Positions 57,201 through 64,000 of a stretch of DNA of 64,000 nt are shown piece after piece; the stretch's first letter is position 1, and every line of letters begins with the position of its first letter. This DNA is from Stutzerimonas stutzeri (GTDB lineage Bacteria > Pseudomonadota > Gammaproteobacteria > Pseudomonadales > Pseudomonadaceae), in the NCBI RefSeq assembly GCF_015291885.1, contig NZ_CP036186.1, positions 2,245,001 to 2,309,000 on the forward strand. The letters are read 5' to 3'. A program made the position numbers and the translations under genes. The notes beneath the pieces are model-generated. The model worked only from the letters and a program-made list of their open reading frames with translations. It was not told the DNA's origin and did not search any database.

Positions 57201-57913
57201 AGCACCTTCTGGTTGCGTCGCTGCACCGAGCAGTCGCGCACGCCGAGGGCGATGACGTCGCCGGCACCATCGCCGAACACCTGTACTTCCAGATGGCGGG
57301 CGCGCTCGATGTACTTCTCGATGAATACGCCCGAATCGCTGAAGTTGTTCTGCCCCAGGCGCTTGACCGCGTCGAAGGCCTCGGCGAGTTCCGCCGCCGA
57401 GCGGCACACGCGCATGCCGATACCGCCACCGCCTGCGGTGCTTTTCAGCATCACCGGGTAGCCGACCTGCTCGGCTGCGCCGAGGGCATCGGAAAGGCTG
57501 TCGAGCAGCTCAGTGCCCTCCAGCATCGGTACGCCGCGTTGTTTGGCCAGGGCGCGGGCGGTGTGCTTGAGGCCAAACACCCGCAGCTGTTCTGGCGTCG
57601 GGCCGACAAAGGCGATGCCGGCGGCTTCGCAGGCTTCGGCAAAGGCGGCGTTCTCGGAGAGAAAGCCGTAGCCGGGGTGAATGGCTTTCGCGCCGGTTTC
57701 CCGGGCGATGCGGAGAATCTTCTCCACCACCAGATAGGTCTGCGCTGCCGGGCCTTCGCCCAGGCTGTGGGCCTCGTCGGCCTGCTGGATATGCAGGCTG
57801 GCGGCGTCGGCCTCGGAGTAGACGGCCACGCCTTTCACATCCAGGGCGCGCAGCGTACGCAGGATGCGGCAGGCAATGGCGCCGCGGTTGGCGATCAGCA
57901 GTTTGTTGAACAT
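54209..57913 (-). CDS. Guanidine carboxylase (urea-carboxylase family)
   Basis: A 1234-residue biotin enzyme. Biotin carboxylase spans ~1-450 ([61 protein letters not shown]). AHS2/KipA-like domain ~465-770 ([26 protein letters not shown]) and AHS1/KipI-like domain ~815-1020 form the carboxyltransferase, and biotinyl domain ~1165-1234 has [11 protein letters not shown]. It was long called urea carboxylase; when linked to guanidine-I riboswitches and DUF1989 partners, the enzyme carboxylates guanidine. Residues ~772-808 are translated REP DNA inserted in frame at the AHS2-AHS1 junction. GC/UC specificity should be checked at the active-site residue. Confidence 0.9.
   Translation of the reverse strand: [1234 protein letters not shown]
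55490..55600. repeat. REP pair (BIME) inserted in frame within the carboxylase gene
   Basis: 111 bases (37 codons) containing two opposed palindromes: CCCTCTCCCCCCGGGAGAGG plus GCTGGGGTGAGGGG (55492-55526), and CCCCTCTCTCGGAGGGAGAG (around 55577-55597). The peptide reads [11 protein letters not shown] ... [13 protein letters not shown], the usual translation of such repeats. The length is a multiple of three, so the frame is kept. Confidence 0.82.
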
Positions 57914-58071
57914 GGTCAGTAACCCTCGAAGGGCTGGCGGGCCGTCCCGCCTTTATTCATCAGTGCCACGGCCGTCCGTGGTTGGGGAGGGTTTCTTCGT
58001 TGCCTGCAGCTCGGGGCGCTGCCCGGCGCGCGCCTGCAGCAGCGGCAGCAGGTGGCGTCGCAACAGCGCCA

Positions 58072-58707
58072 TCAGTCCCACACCAGCACCTCGGCGGGCG
58101 TCGGGTTCCAGCCGTTGCAGGGGTTGTTCAGCTGCGGGCAGTTGGAGATCAGTACGATCACGTCCTGCTCGGCCTTCAGCTCCACGTACTTGCCTGGTGC
58201 GGAAAGGCCGTCCTCGAAGGTCAGGCCGCCCTCGGGCGTCACCGGCACGTTCATGAAAAAGTTGATGTTGGCGCCGATGTCGCGCTTCTCTAGACGGCCG
58301 TCGTGCAGGCTGGCGCGCAGGAAGTTGTCGCGACAGCTGTGCATGTAGCGCTTGTCCAGCGCGTAGCGCACCACGTTGCTCTCCTGGGCGCAGGCGCCGC
58401 CGAGGGTATCGTGGCGACCGCAGGTGTCGGCGACGATGGTCAGCAAGGGGTTGCCGAGGTTGGAATACAACACCGTGCCGGCGGTGAGATAGACCTTGTT
58501 CTGCCGGCGCAGGGTGCGCTGCGGGTCAAAGCGTTCGCGTGGGTTCTTCGCGCTGAAGAACAGCGTGTCGATGGCTTGATTGCCCTCGACATCCAGCAGG
58601 CGCAGGGTCTGCCCGGCCTTCACTTCGAACAGGTACGGCTCGCCGGCCGGAATCAGGTGCCGGAAGCTGGCGGTTTCGGGATGCAGGCTGCTTTCTACGA
58701 TGGTCAT
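58072..58707 (-). CDS. Carboxyguanidine deiminase subunit (DUF1989, UAAP2-like)
   Basis: A 211-residue DUF1989 protein: [88 protein letters not shown]. Cys and His in ADTCGRHD are probably metal or catalytic residues. Two DUF1989 subunits (CgdA/CgdB, formerly urea-amidolyase-associated proteins) convert carboxyguanidine to allophanate, the step between the carboxylase and AtzF. Which subunit is A or B I leave open. It follows the other DUF1989 gene by 13 bases; a 158-base gap precedes the carboxylase. Confidence 0.9.
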   Translation of the reverse strand: MTIVESSLHPETASFRHLIPAGEPYLFEVKAGQTLRLLDVEGNQAIDTLFFSAKNPRERFDPQRTLRRQNKVYLTAGTVLYSNLGNPLLTIVADTCGRHDTLGGACAQESNVVRYALDKRYMHSCRDNFLRASLHDGRLEKRDIGANINFFMNVPVTPEGGLTFEDGLSAPGKYVELKAEQDVIVLISNCPQLNNPCNGWNPTPAEVLVWD

Positions 58708-58720
58708 GTCGGCAACCTCT

Positions 58721-59449
58721 TCAGATGTAGAGTCGTTCGGTGTTGTGGAAGCCCCGGCCGTTCTCCGGGCGCGAAGTGCGGCAGAGCACGCTGATGCCGT
58801 CGCTCTCGACCTTGTGCCAGCTCAGCTGCACCGGTTTGGGTGCGTACAGCGGATTGGGATCCAGCGGATGCTGCAGGGCGGTGAGGATCACCAGGGTGTC
58901 CATCGGCGCGTACAACTCCAGGTAATCGCCGGCCTTGGAGTTGCCCTGGTGGAAGGCGAAGGTGCCGTCGGCGGTGACGTCCACCCGACTGAACAGATTG
59001 AGCACCATGAGCAGGTCCTGCAGGTTGAGGTTCCACTTGCCCATTTCCACCAGCAGGTTGTCGGTGCCATTGCGGAAGAAGCCGTTGCGCAGTTCCTGAT
59101 AGCGACCCTGGCCGTACTTCTCGGCGACTTCATCGGCGTTCAGCACGCCGCCAAAGCTGTCGTGCCAGCCGCAGGTGTCGGCGGTGATGGCAGCGAGTAC
59201 GCGGCCCATGTCCGAGTAGAGGCAATGACCGGCGGTGAGCTTGGCGGTGTGCTGGCACTTGAGGGTGTCCGGCAGGTTCAGCCGCTCGCTCTTCTCCTGG
59301 GCGTTGAGCAGCATCAGGCTGACGTTGGCGCCGCCTTCGAGATCGGTCAGACGCAGCAGCTGGCCACGCTTGAGGACGAAGGAGGTGTGGCCGCCACCGG
59401 GAACGGTTTCCTCGTACAGCGTGGGGCGGATCGCGAGTGAAGCGCTCAT
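58721..59449 (-). CDS. Carboxyguanidine deiminase subunit (DUF1989, UAAP1-like)
   Basis: A 242-residue DUF1989 protein: [86 protein letters not shown]. The ADTCGWHD motif parallels the partner subunit. The frame opens upstream to 59524, but MSASLAIRP at 59449 is right next to the ATPase stop (59451). Predicted to form the heteromeric deiminase with the 58072-58707 product. Confidence 0.9.
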   Translation of the reverse strand: MSASLAIRPTLYEETVPGGGHTSFVLKRGQLLRLTDLEGGANVSLMLLNAQEKSERLNLPDTLKCQHTAKLTAGHCLYSDMGRVLAAITADTCGWHDSFGGVLNADEVAEKYGQGRYQELRNGFFRNGTDNLLVEMGKWNLNLQDLLMVLNLFSRVDVTADGTFAFHQGNSKAGDYLELYAPMDTLVILTALQHPLDPNPLYAPKPVQLSWHKVESDGISVLCRTSRPENGRGFHNTERLYI

Positions 59450-59450
59450 G

Positions 59451-60299
59451 TCAGGCTCCTTGATAGGCAGTGCGGAATTTCTCGCTGAGGGTGGCCGGCA
59501 GGCCAGCGGACGCGCCGGGAGCATGGCGGCCCTCGTGCAAGGGAATGTCGTAGGTCACCCGCGCGCCATAGGCACCCGGGGCGTGGGGATCGATGCGCGG
59601 CTTGTCGAAGACCAGGATGCGGCTGCCGAGGGTGAAGCCTTCCGAGAGGTCATGGGTGACCATGAACACCGTCAGCCGGGTTTCCCGCCACAGCTCCAGC
59701 AGCAGCGCATGCATGTCCTTGCGGATGCCGGGGTCGAGTGCGCCGAACGGCTCGTCCAGTAACAGCACGCGGGGCTTCATGATCAGCGCCTGAGCGATGG
59801 CCAGGCGCTGTTGCATGCCGCCGGACAGCTGCGCCGGGTACTTGTCCAGCGCGTGGCCGAGGCCGACCTTGTGCAGCATCTGCGCGGCCTGCTCGCGGGC
59901 ATCGCGCTTGCGGTGACCAAGCAGACGCCCCAGCAACGGGGCGCGCGGCAGTTCCAGGCCGAGGGCGACGTTGTCCAGTACGGTCAGGTGCGGAAATACC
60001 GAATAGTGCTGAAAGACCACACCGCGGCTGGCATCCGGCTCGTTTGCCAGCGGCTGGCCATCGAGCAGGATCTCGCCGCGACTAGGCGCTTCCTGGCCAA
60101 GCAGCAGCCGCAAAAAGGTGGATTTTCCGCAACCGGACGCACCGACCAGGGTGCAGAACTCACCTTCGGCGATATTCAAGTTCAGGCGCTCCAGCACGAC
60201 CTGATCGCCGTACTGCTGCCAGACGTTCTTCACCTGAATGAAGGAACCGGGGTTGCCGCCTGCACGAGCCACGGGCGCCATGGCGTTGTTCTCGCTCAT
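59451..60299 (-). CDS. ABC transporter ATPase of operon B
   Basis: A 282-residue ATPase: Walker A GASGCGKSTFLRLLLG, Q-loop VFQHYSVFPHL, signature LSGGMQQRLAIAQAL, Walker B RVLLLDEPFGALD, switch His in MVTHDLSEGF. It belongs to the nitrate/sulfonate-type importers found in guanidine carboxylase operons. Overlaps the permease gene by four bases. The partner binding protein is not in this operon; the TIGR03427-type gene at 37395 is the likely one. Confidence 0.9.
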   Translation of the reverse strand: MSENNAMAPVARAGGNPGSFIQVKNVWQQYGDQVVLERLNLNIAEGEFCTLVGASGCGKSTFLRLLLGQEAPSRGEILLDGQPLANEPDASRGVVFQHYSVFPHLTVLDNVALGLELPRAPLLGRLLGHRKRDAREQAAQMLHKVGLGHALDKYPAQLSGGMQQRLAIAQALIMKPRVLLLDEPFGALDPGIRKDMHALLLELWRETRLTVFMVTHDLSEGFTLGSRILVFDKPRIDPHAPGAYGARVTYDIPLHEGRHAPGASAGLPATLSEKFRTAYQGA

Positions 60300-61111
60300 G
60301 CCTTGGCTCCTTCATACCAGGGGAACAGTAGCTGGGTCAGGCGCCGCAGCAGGTAATCCATGGCCCAGGCCAGCAGGGTGATCCAGGCGACATAGGGCAG
60401 GATCACGTCCATAGCCATGTAGCGACGCACGAGAAAGATGCGGTAACCCAGACCATCGGTGGAGGCGATTGCTTCGGCGGCGATGAGGAACAGCCAGGCC
60501 GAGCCGAGTACCAGGCGCAGGCTGATCAGCAGGCGCGGCAGCAGCTGCGGCAGGACCAGACGCAGGATCAGGGTCCAGGTGTTGGCGCCCAAGGTTTGCG
60601 CCTTGATCAGCAGCTCACGGGGGATTTCCCGTGCGCGCTGTTCCAGGTCGCGCGCCAGGATCGGCGTGATGCCGATGACGATCAGCATCACCTTGGACAG
60701 CTCGCCCAGGCCGAAGACGATGAACAGGATCGGGAGGATCGCCAGTGGCGGCACCATCGACAGCACCGTGAGCAAGGGCGAGAGCGGGGCGCTGAACAGC
60801 GGCAGGGTGCCGGCGGCGATACCCAGGCATAGGCCAGCGACGGACGCGATGGCCAGGCCGATGCCGAGTCGCTTGAGGCTGGAGGAGGTGTCCTGCCAGA
60901 ACAGGAAGTCGCCCGAGCGTTTATCGGGGGTGAAGGCCAGGCGCTCTACGGCTGCGCTCATCTGGCTGAAGCTGGGCAGCAGCTTGTCGTTGGGGTTGAG
61001 ATCCAGGCGTTGGGCCGAGTTGGTCAGGTACAGCGCCAGCAACAGAGCGAACGGCAGGATCGCCAGTGCCCACCAGCCGCTGCGTCCGGGTATGCGATTG
61101 ATCAGACGCAT
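60296..61111 (-). CDS. ABC transporter permease of operon B
   Basis: A 271-residue inner-membrane permease with about six spans; the EAA loop is IPRELLIKAQTLGANTWTLILRLVLPQLLPRLLISLRL. First gene of operon B after the riboswitch leader. The usual binding-protein gene that precedes the permease in such operons is absent here. A 41-codon leader frame (61102-61227) overlaps the start. Confidence 0.88.
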   Translation of the reverse strand: MRLINRIPGRSGWWALAILPFALLLALYLTNSAQRLDLNPNDKLLPSFSQMSAAVERLAFTPDKRSGDFLFWQDTSSSLKRLGIGLAIASVAGLCLGIAAGTLPLFSAPLSPLLTVLSMVPPLAILPILFIVFGLGELSKVMLIVIGITPILARDLEQRAREIPRELLIKAQTLGANTWTLILRLVLPQLLPRLLISLRLVLGSAWLFLIAAEAIASTDGLGYRIFLVRRYMAMDVILPYVAWITLLAWAMDYLLRRLTQLLFPWYEGAKA

Positions 61112-61227
61112 GGGCAGATACCCCGCGTGACGGCGTCAACGGCTGGAATACTGTGAGGTTCGGGTGCGGCGGAGGCCCTGGCGCAAGGCAGGGCGGAGAA
61201 CGGCGAAGCCGTTTCGAGCGGGCACAT
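61102..61227 (-). CDS. Possible 41-residue leader peptide between riboswitch B and the permease
   Basis: An open frame beginning MCPLETASPFSALPC, with a strong ribosome site (GGAGGG, seven bases before ATG at 61227). It ends at 61102, ten bases inside the permease gene, so translation of the two would be coupled. No family similarity is seen. It could be a translational-coupling leader or the relic left where a binding-protein gene was lost. Confidence 0.35.
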   Translation of the reverse strand: MCPLETASPFSALPCARASAAPEPHSIPAVDAVTRGICPCV

Positions 61228-61279
61228 GGCAAACCCTCCAGTATTGGGAATAGCGCAGGAGCTGCGTGCGATCACGCTG

Positions 61280-61368
61280 TCTCCCGGGCTTTTATCCCGC
61301 CGTGTAACCTCACTGGAGGTCGCCAACTCTCGGACCAGCCACTCGTTTTTGACGAGTCGGAACCCTAG
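61280..61368 (-). ncRNA. Guanidine-I (ykkC) riboswitch B
   Basis: The minus strand carries CTAGGGTTCCG (61368-61358), GGCTGGTCCGAGAGTTGGC, ACACGG and GGGATAAAAGCCCGGGAGA ending at 61280. All the conserved ykkC-I blocks are intact. It is 168 bases upstream of the permease start. It should activate the guanidine degradation operon when guanidinium is bound. Confidence 0.96.
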
Positions 61369-61423
61369 TCGGCTATTTCAAATTGTCTTGCAGATGCAGC
61401 AGCTTTCTTCGCACAGGATGTAA

Positions 61424-61439
61424 AGCAAGAGCGATGCCA
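61424..61439 (-). promoter_or_regulatory. Sigma-54 promoter of operon B
   Basis: The minus strand reads TGGCAT-CGCTC-TTGCT, an almost perfect match to TGGCAC-N5-TTGCA/T. Predicted start near 61413 gives about 45 nt before the aptamer. It suggests nitrogen-limitation (NtrC) control on top of guanidine sensing. The rest of the gap (61440-61581) holds a GGCGTTGC hairpin at 61546-61567 after the chemoreceptor gene and nothing else I can support. Confidence 0.7.
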
Positions 61440-61581
61440 ATGCACAGGAATCGCGCGCTTTAGGCGTCCTGGGGAAGGTTGGGGTTGGGGGGTTGCCCTG
61501 TTTTGGGGCTGCGGTCGAGGCAGTGCATGCTTTTCGAGCGCGAAGGGCGTTGCACGAGCGCAACGCCGCATTGGCAGGAGT

Positions 61582-63051
61582 CTAGAGCTTGAGTTGACCG
61601 ATGGCTCGGCTCAGATCGGTGGACAGCGTGGCCAGCTCGGCACTGGTGCTGGCTGAGCTTACGGTCTGCTCCACGGTGCGTTCCGTGACGTCGCGGATGC
61701 CGGTAACCGAGCGGTTGAGCTCTTCGGCGACCTGGCTCTGTTGCTCGGCGGCAACGGCGATCTGCGTGTTGCTTTCGCGCATCTGTGCGACTGCGCCAGC
61801 GATGGCTTCCAGTGCCTGGGCCGCCTCGTGCGCCTCACGCACGCAATCGTCGGCCTTGAGCGAACTCTCTTGCATGAACTCAACGGCATCGCGAGTCATG
61901 GCCTGCAGGCCGGAGATCATCTGGGTGATTTCGTCGGTGGAGTCCTGCACGCGTTTGGCAAGGTTGCGCACTTCATCGGCGACCACGGCAAAACCGCGAC
62001 CTTGCTCACCGGCACGGGCAGCTTCGATAGCAGCGTTGAGTGCAAGCAGATTGGTCTGCTCTGCAATGCTGTGGATCACATTGACCACGCTGTTGATCTT
62101 CTGGCTGTCGGCGGCGAGCTGACCGATCATCTCGCCGGTCTGCTGGACGCCGAGAGAAAGGCTGGAGATGGATTTCTCGACACGCCCGACCACGCGATGG
62201 CCGTCGCCAGCGAGGCGATCGGCGTTCTGCGACTGATCCCGTGTTTCGCGCGCATGCTCGGCAATCTGATGCACCGTGGCGCTCATCTCATTGATCGCCG
62301 TGGCCGCCTGGTCGGTTTCGCCCTGTTGGCCGCGCATGCCTTGGTGCACGTCGTTCATGCTCTGGGCAAGCCTGCTCGTGCCTTCGTCGAGACGCGCGGC
62401 CGCTTGGGCGACGGTGCTGACAACACGCTGATAGCCGGCCTGCATCGCGTTGAACGCACTGGCCATCTGGCCAACTTCGTCACGGCTATCCAGTGGAACG
62501 CGGGCCTGCAGGTCGCCACTGCGCTCTACATGCAGCATGACGTCCTTGAGCGTGTTCAGGTGGCTGAGCAAGAAGCGGATAAGCAGTTGCGATGCGCCGA
62601 GCAGACCGAGCATCAGCACGGCGACCGCCATCGCATAGCTGAAGAAATGCTCGCTCAGCACCTGAATGACGCTGGGGGCTCGAGCCAGTACCGCCAGTTT
62701 CTGGCCATCGGTTCGGGTAATGGTCTGCGCACCGACCACTGGGTTATTGCCGAAGATCCGGTCATGGGCGAGGGCAGTCCAGCCACTATCTGCAACCGAC
62801 TGGCCCTCGACCTGAATTCGCTGGCCCGTCTGAAACACAGCTACGTCCTGGCTCTGCGGCAGGGCAGCGGAGCCGGGCCAGGCTGCCAACAGTGAAGCGC
62901 GAGCCTGCGCAGCTGACTGGGCATCGGCGCTGCGCGCGCCTTGCTCCAGCTGCACGGCATATAGCACCAACAACAACGCGATGACGAAAGTCACCATGTT
63001 GAGCGCCCAGAATTTGTACTTGAGCGACAGATCGCGAATCCAAACGGCCAT
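61582..63051 (-). CDS. Methyl-accepting chemotaxis protein (two-span, HAMP)
   Basis: A 489-residue chemoreceptor with TM1 ([22 protein letters not shown]), a short ~125-residue periplasmic sensor, TM2 ([26 protein letters not shown]), HAMP ([39 protein letters not shown]) and a signalling hairpin with [32 protein letters not shown]. The ligand is unknown. Adjacent to the guanidine operon but in a separate transcription unit with a 213-base gap, so a chemotactic link to nitrogen compounds is only a possibility. Confidence 0.9.
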   Translation of the reverse strand: MAVWIRDLSLKYKFWALNMVTFVIALLLVLYAVQLEQGARSADAQSAAQARASLLAAWPGSAALPQSQDVAVFQTGQRIQVEGQSVADSGWTALAHDRIFGNNPVVGAQTITRTDGQKLAVLARAPSVIQVLSEHFFSYAMAVAVLMLGLLGASQLLIRFLLSHLNTLKDVMLHVERSGDLQARVPLDSRDEVGQMASAFNAMQAGYQRVVSTVAQAAARLDEGTSRLAQSMNDVHQGMRGQQGETDQAATAINEMSATVHQIAEHARETRDQSQNADRLAGDGHRVVGRVEKSISSLSLGVQQTGEMIGQLAADSQKINSVVNVIHSIAEQTNLLALNAAIEAARAGEQGRGFAVVADEVRNLAKRVQDSTDEITQMISGLQAMTRDAVEFMQESSLKADDCVREAHEAAQALEAIAGAVAQMRESNTQIAVAAEQQSQVAEELNRSVTGIRDVTERTVEQTVSSASTSAELATLSTDLSRAIGQLKL

Positions 63052-63157
63052 GACTGCTCTTCTTCATATAGGAGGTTGCCGGTGCGTGGCTTAACACGTG
63101 CGGCGCGACTGAACAATTAACGGCCGCGGCAGGCAGACCTTGAGCAAAAAATGTGAA

Positions 63158-63964
63158 TCAGTCGAGGTCGGGCAAGCCGAAGAATGCGCGGGCGCAGCGA
63201 GTCGTGTGCTCAGCGAGTTGTACTTCGCTTTCGCCACGATGCAGCGCCACCTCGCGCAGCACCTCTGGCAGATAAGCCGGTTGGTTCTGTCCGCTTTTGG
63301 GCTTTGGTCGCAGGCTGCGTGGTAACAGGTAGGGGGCGTCGCTTTCCAGCATCAGCCGACCCTCGGGAATGTCCTTCATAAGCGGATGCAGGTGCGTGCC
63401 GCGACGCTCGTCGCAGATCCAGCCGGTAATGCCAATGTGTAGATCTAGGTCGAGATAGGCGTATAGCGCTGGTTTCTCGCCGGTGAAGCAGTGCACCACT
63501 GCGGCGCTCAACTGGTCACGGAACGGACGCAGAATCGCGACTAGCCGTTCGCTGGCGTCGCGCTCGTGAAGGAAGACTGGCAGCTGCAATTCGACGGCGA
63601 GCTGTAACTGTTCCTCCAGTGCGCGCTCTTGCTGCGGCCGCGGCGAGAAATCGCGGTTGAAATCCAATCCGCACTCGCCGACTGCACGCGTCTCGGGCTC
63701 GCCCAGCAGGCCGCGCAGCTGACTGAGGCTATCGGTCGTCCACTGGCTCGCATCATGCGGATGCACACCTGCGGTACTGAATAGATGCAGGCGGGACTCG
63801 TCCAGTTGGCGACAGAGCATGAGTGCAGCTTCACTTTCCGCCAAGCTAGTTCCAGTTAGCACCATCTGCATGACGCCAGCCGCTTTGGCGCGCTCGACAA
63901 CCGCGGATGGGTCGGAAGCGAATGTCGGATGAGTCAGATTGACCCCGATGTCGATAAGTTGCAT
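63158..63964 (-). CDS. tatD: TatD-family metal-dependent DNase
   Basis: A 268-residue TIM-barrel hydrolase. Unusually for TatD, the first metal motif reads IDIGVNLTH (DxGxN-L) rather than DxHxH; this variant is the one found in E. coli TatD itself. [61 protein letters not shown] and [10 protein letters not shown] complete the active site. 3'-5' exonuclease with a role in DNA repair after oxidative damage. The start at 63964 has GAGG about five bases upstream. Confidence 0.9.
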   Translation of the reverse strand: MQLIDIGVNLTHPTFASDPSAVVERAKAAGVMQMVLTGTSLAESEAALMLCRQLDESRLHLFSTAGVHPHDASQWTTDSLSQLRGLLGEPETRAVGECGLDFNRDFSPRPQQERALEEQLQLAVELQLPVFLHERDASERLVAILRPFRDQLSAAVVHCFTGEKPALYAYLDLDLHIGITGWICDERRGTHLHPLMKDIPEGRLMLESDAPYLLPRSLRPKPKSGQNQPAYLPEVLREVALHRGESEVQLAEHTTRCARAFFGLPDLD

Positions 63965-64000
63965 TGCAACCTCATGATGTAAATTCAATGTAAATCATAT

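Noticed and set aside
55829..57922. Plus-strand open frame of almost 700 codons
   Set aside because: It is antisense to the guanidine carboxylase, which has complete domain signatures. High GC content keeps the opposite strand free of stops.

Overview
The window is high-GC chromosomal DNA, densely coding, with no transposase, phage gene, rRNA or CRISPR array that I can see. Gene content (nirB, hemH, folE/folX, tusDCBE, a NosP/NahK pair, pqqF, glnT) and protein style point to Pseudomonadaceae, most likely the Stutzerimonas (Pseudomonas stutzeri) group. That assignment is inference from family resemblance, not from a marker search.

Region 1 (1-3.1 kb): the 5' end of nirB with an elaborate leader (candidate sigma-54 promoter, ANTAR-type hexaloop hairpins, and a strong terminator before the start codon); a sirtuin; and a HemN paralogue that has lost the radical-SAM cysteines and sits behind an Anr/Dnr-like box.

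Region 2 (3.1-23.4 kb): a light/singlet-oxygen response island. One minus-strand chain runs DUF523/DUF1722, MerR, photolyase, NTF2-like, SDR, FAD oxidoreductase, DUF1365, CFA-synthase-like and perhaps a chemoreceptor. A divergent plus-strand pair encodes an SDR39U1 epimerase and ferrochelatase. A second minus-strand chain runs folE, folX, CHI-like, MFS, DUF3833 and a short LOV photoreceptor. A second MerR gene lies at 22.5 kb. Ten TGTACA half-sites cluster in the intergenic regions of this island, including one exact TGTACA-N12-TGTATA box. The parts match the LOV-MerR (class II LitR/PplR) light system known from P. putida, here gathered in one place.

Region 3 (23.4-37.3 kb): an orphan pqqF, a porin, the nitric-oxide sensor pair nosP-nahK, a glutathionyl-hydroquinone reductase, the tusDCBE tRNA-thiolation operon with a ybiB-like gene, a BI-1/YccA protein, tRNA-Ser(UGA), a small DUF1652-like protein and a TetR regulator.

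Region 4 (37.3-61.4 kb): a nitrogen-scavenging island centred on guanidine. Two guanidine-I (ykkC) riboswitches each head a long minus-strand operon. Operon B (61.4 to 51.7 kb) has ABC permease, ABC ATPase, two DUF1989 proteins, a urea-carboxylase-like guanidine carboxylase and allophanate hydrolase, which is the known guanidine-to-ammonia pathway. Operon A (49.6 to 41.0 kb) has a binding protein, membrane di-iron desaturase/hydroxylase, two SDRs, EamA exporter, creatininase-family and isochorismatase-family hydrolases, an unknown protein and a second ABC permease/ATPase. I propose it converts a substituted guanidine (or creatinine-like compound) into guanidine or urea-level products for operon B. 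A TIGR03427-type binding protein, GlnT and a TetR regulator flank it. REP-type palindromes fill a gap inside operon B and one pair is inserted in frame inside the carboxylase gene.

Region 5 (61.5-64 kb): a HAMP-type chemoreceptor and a TatD-family DNase.
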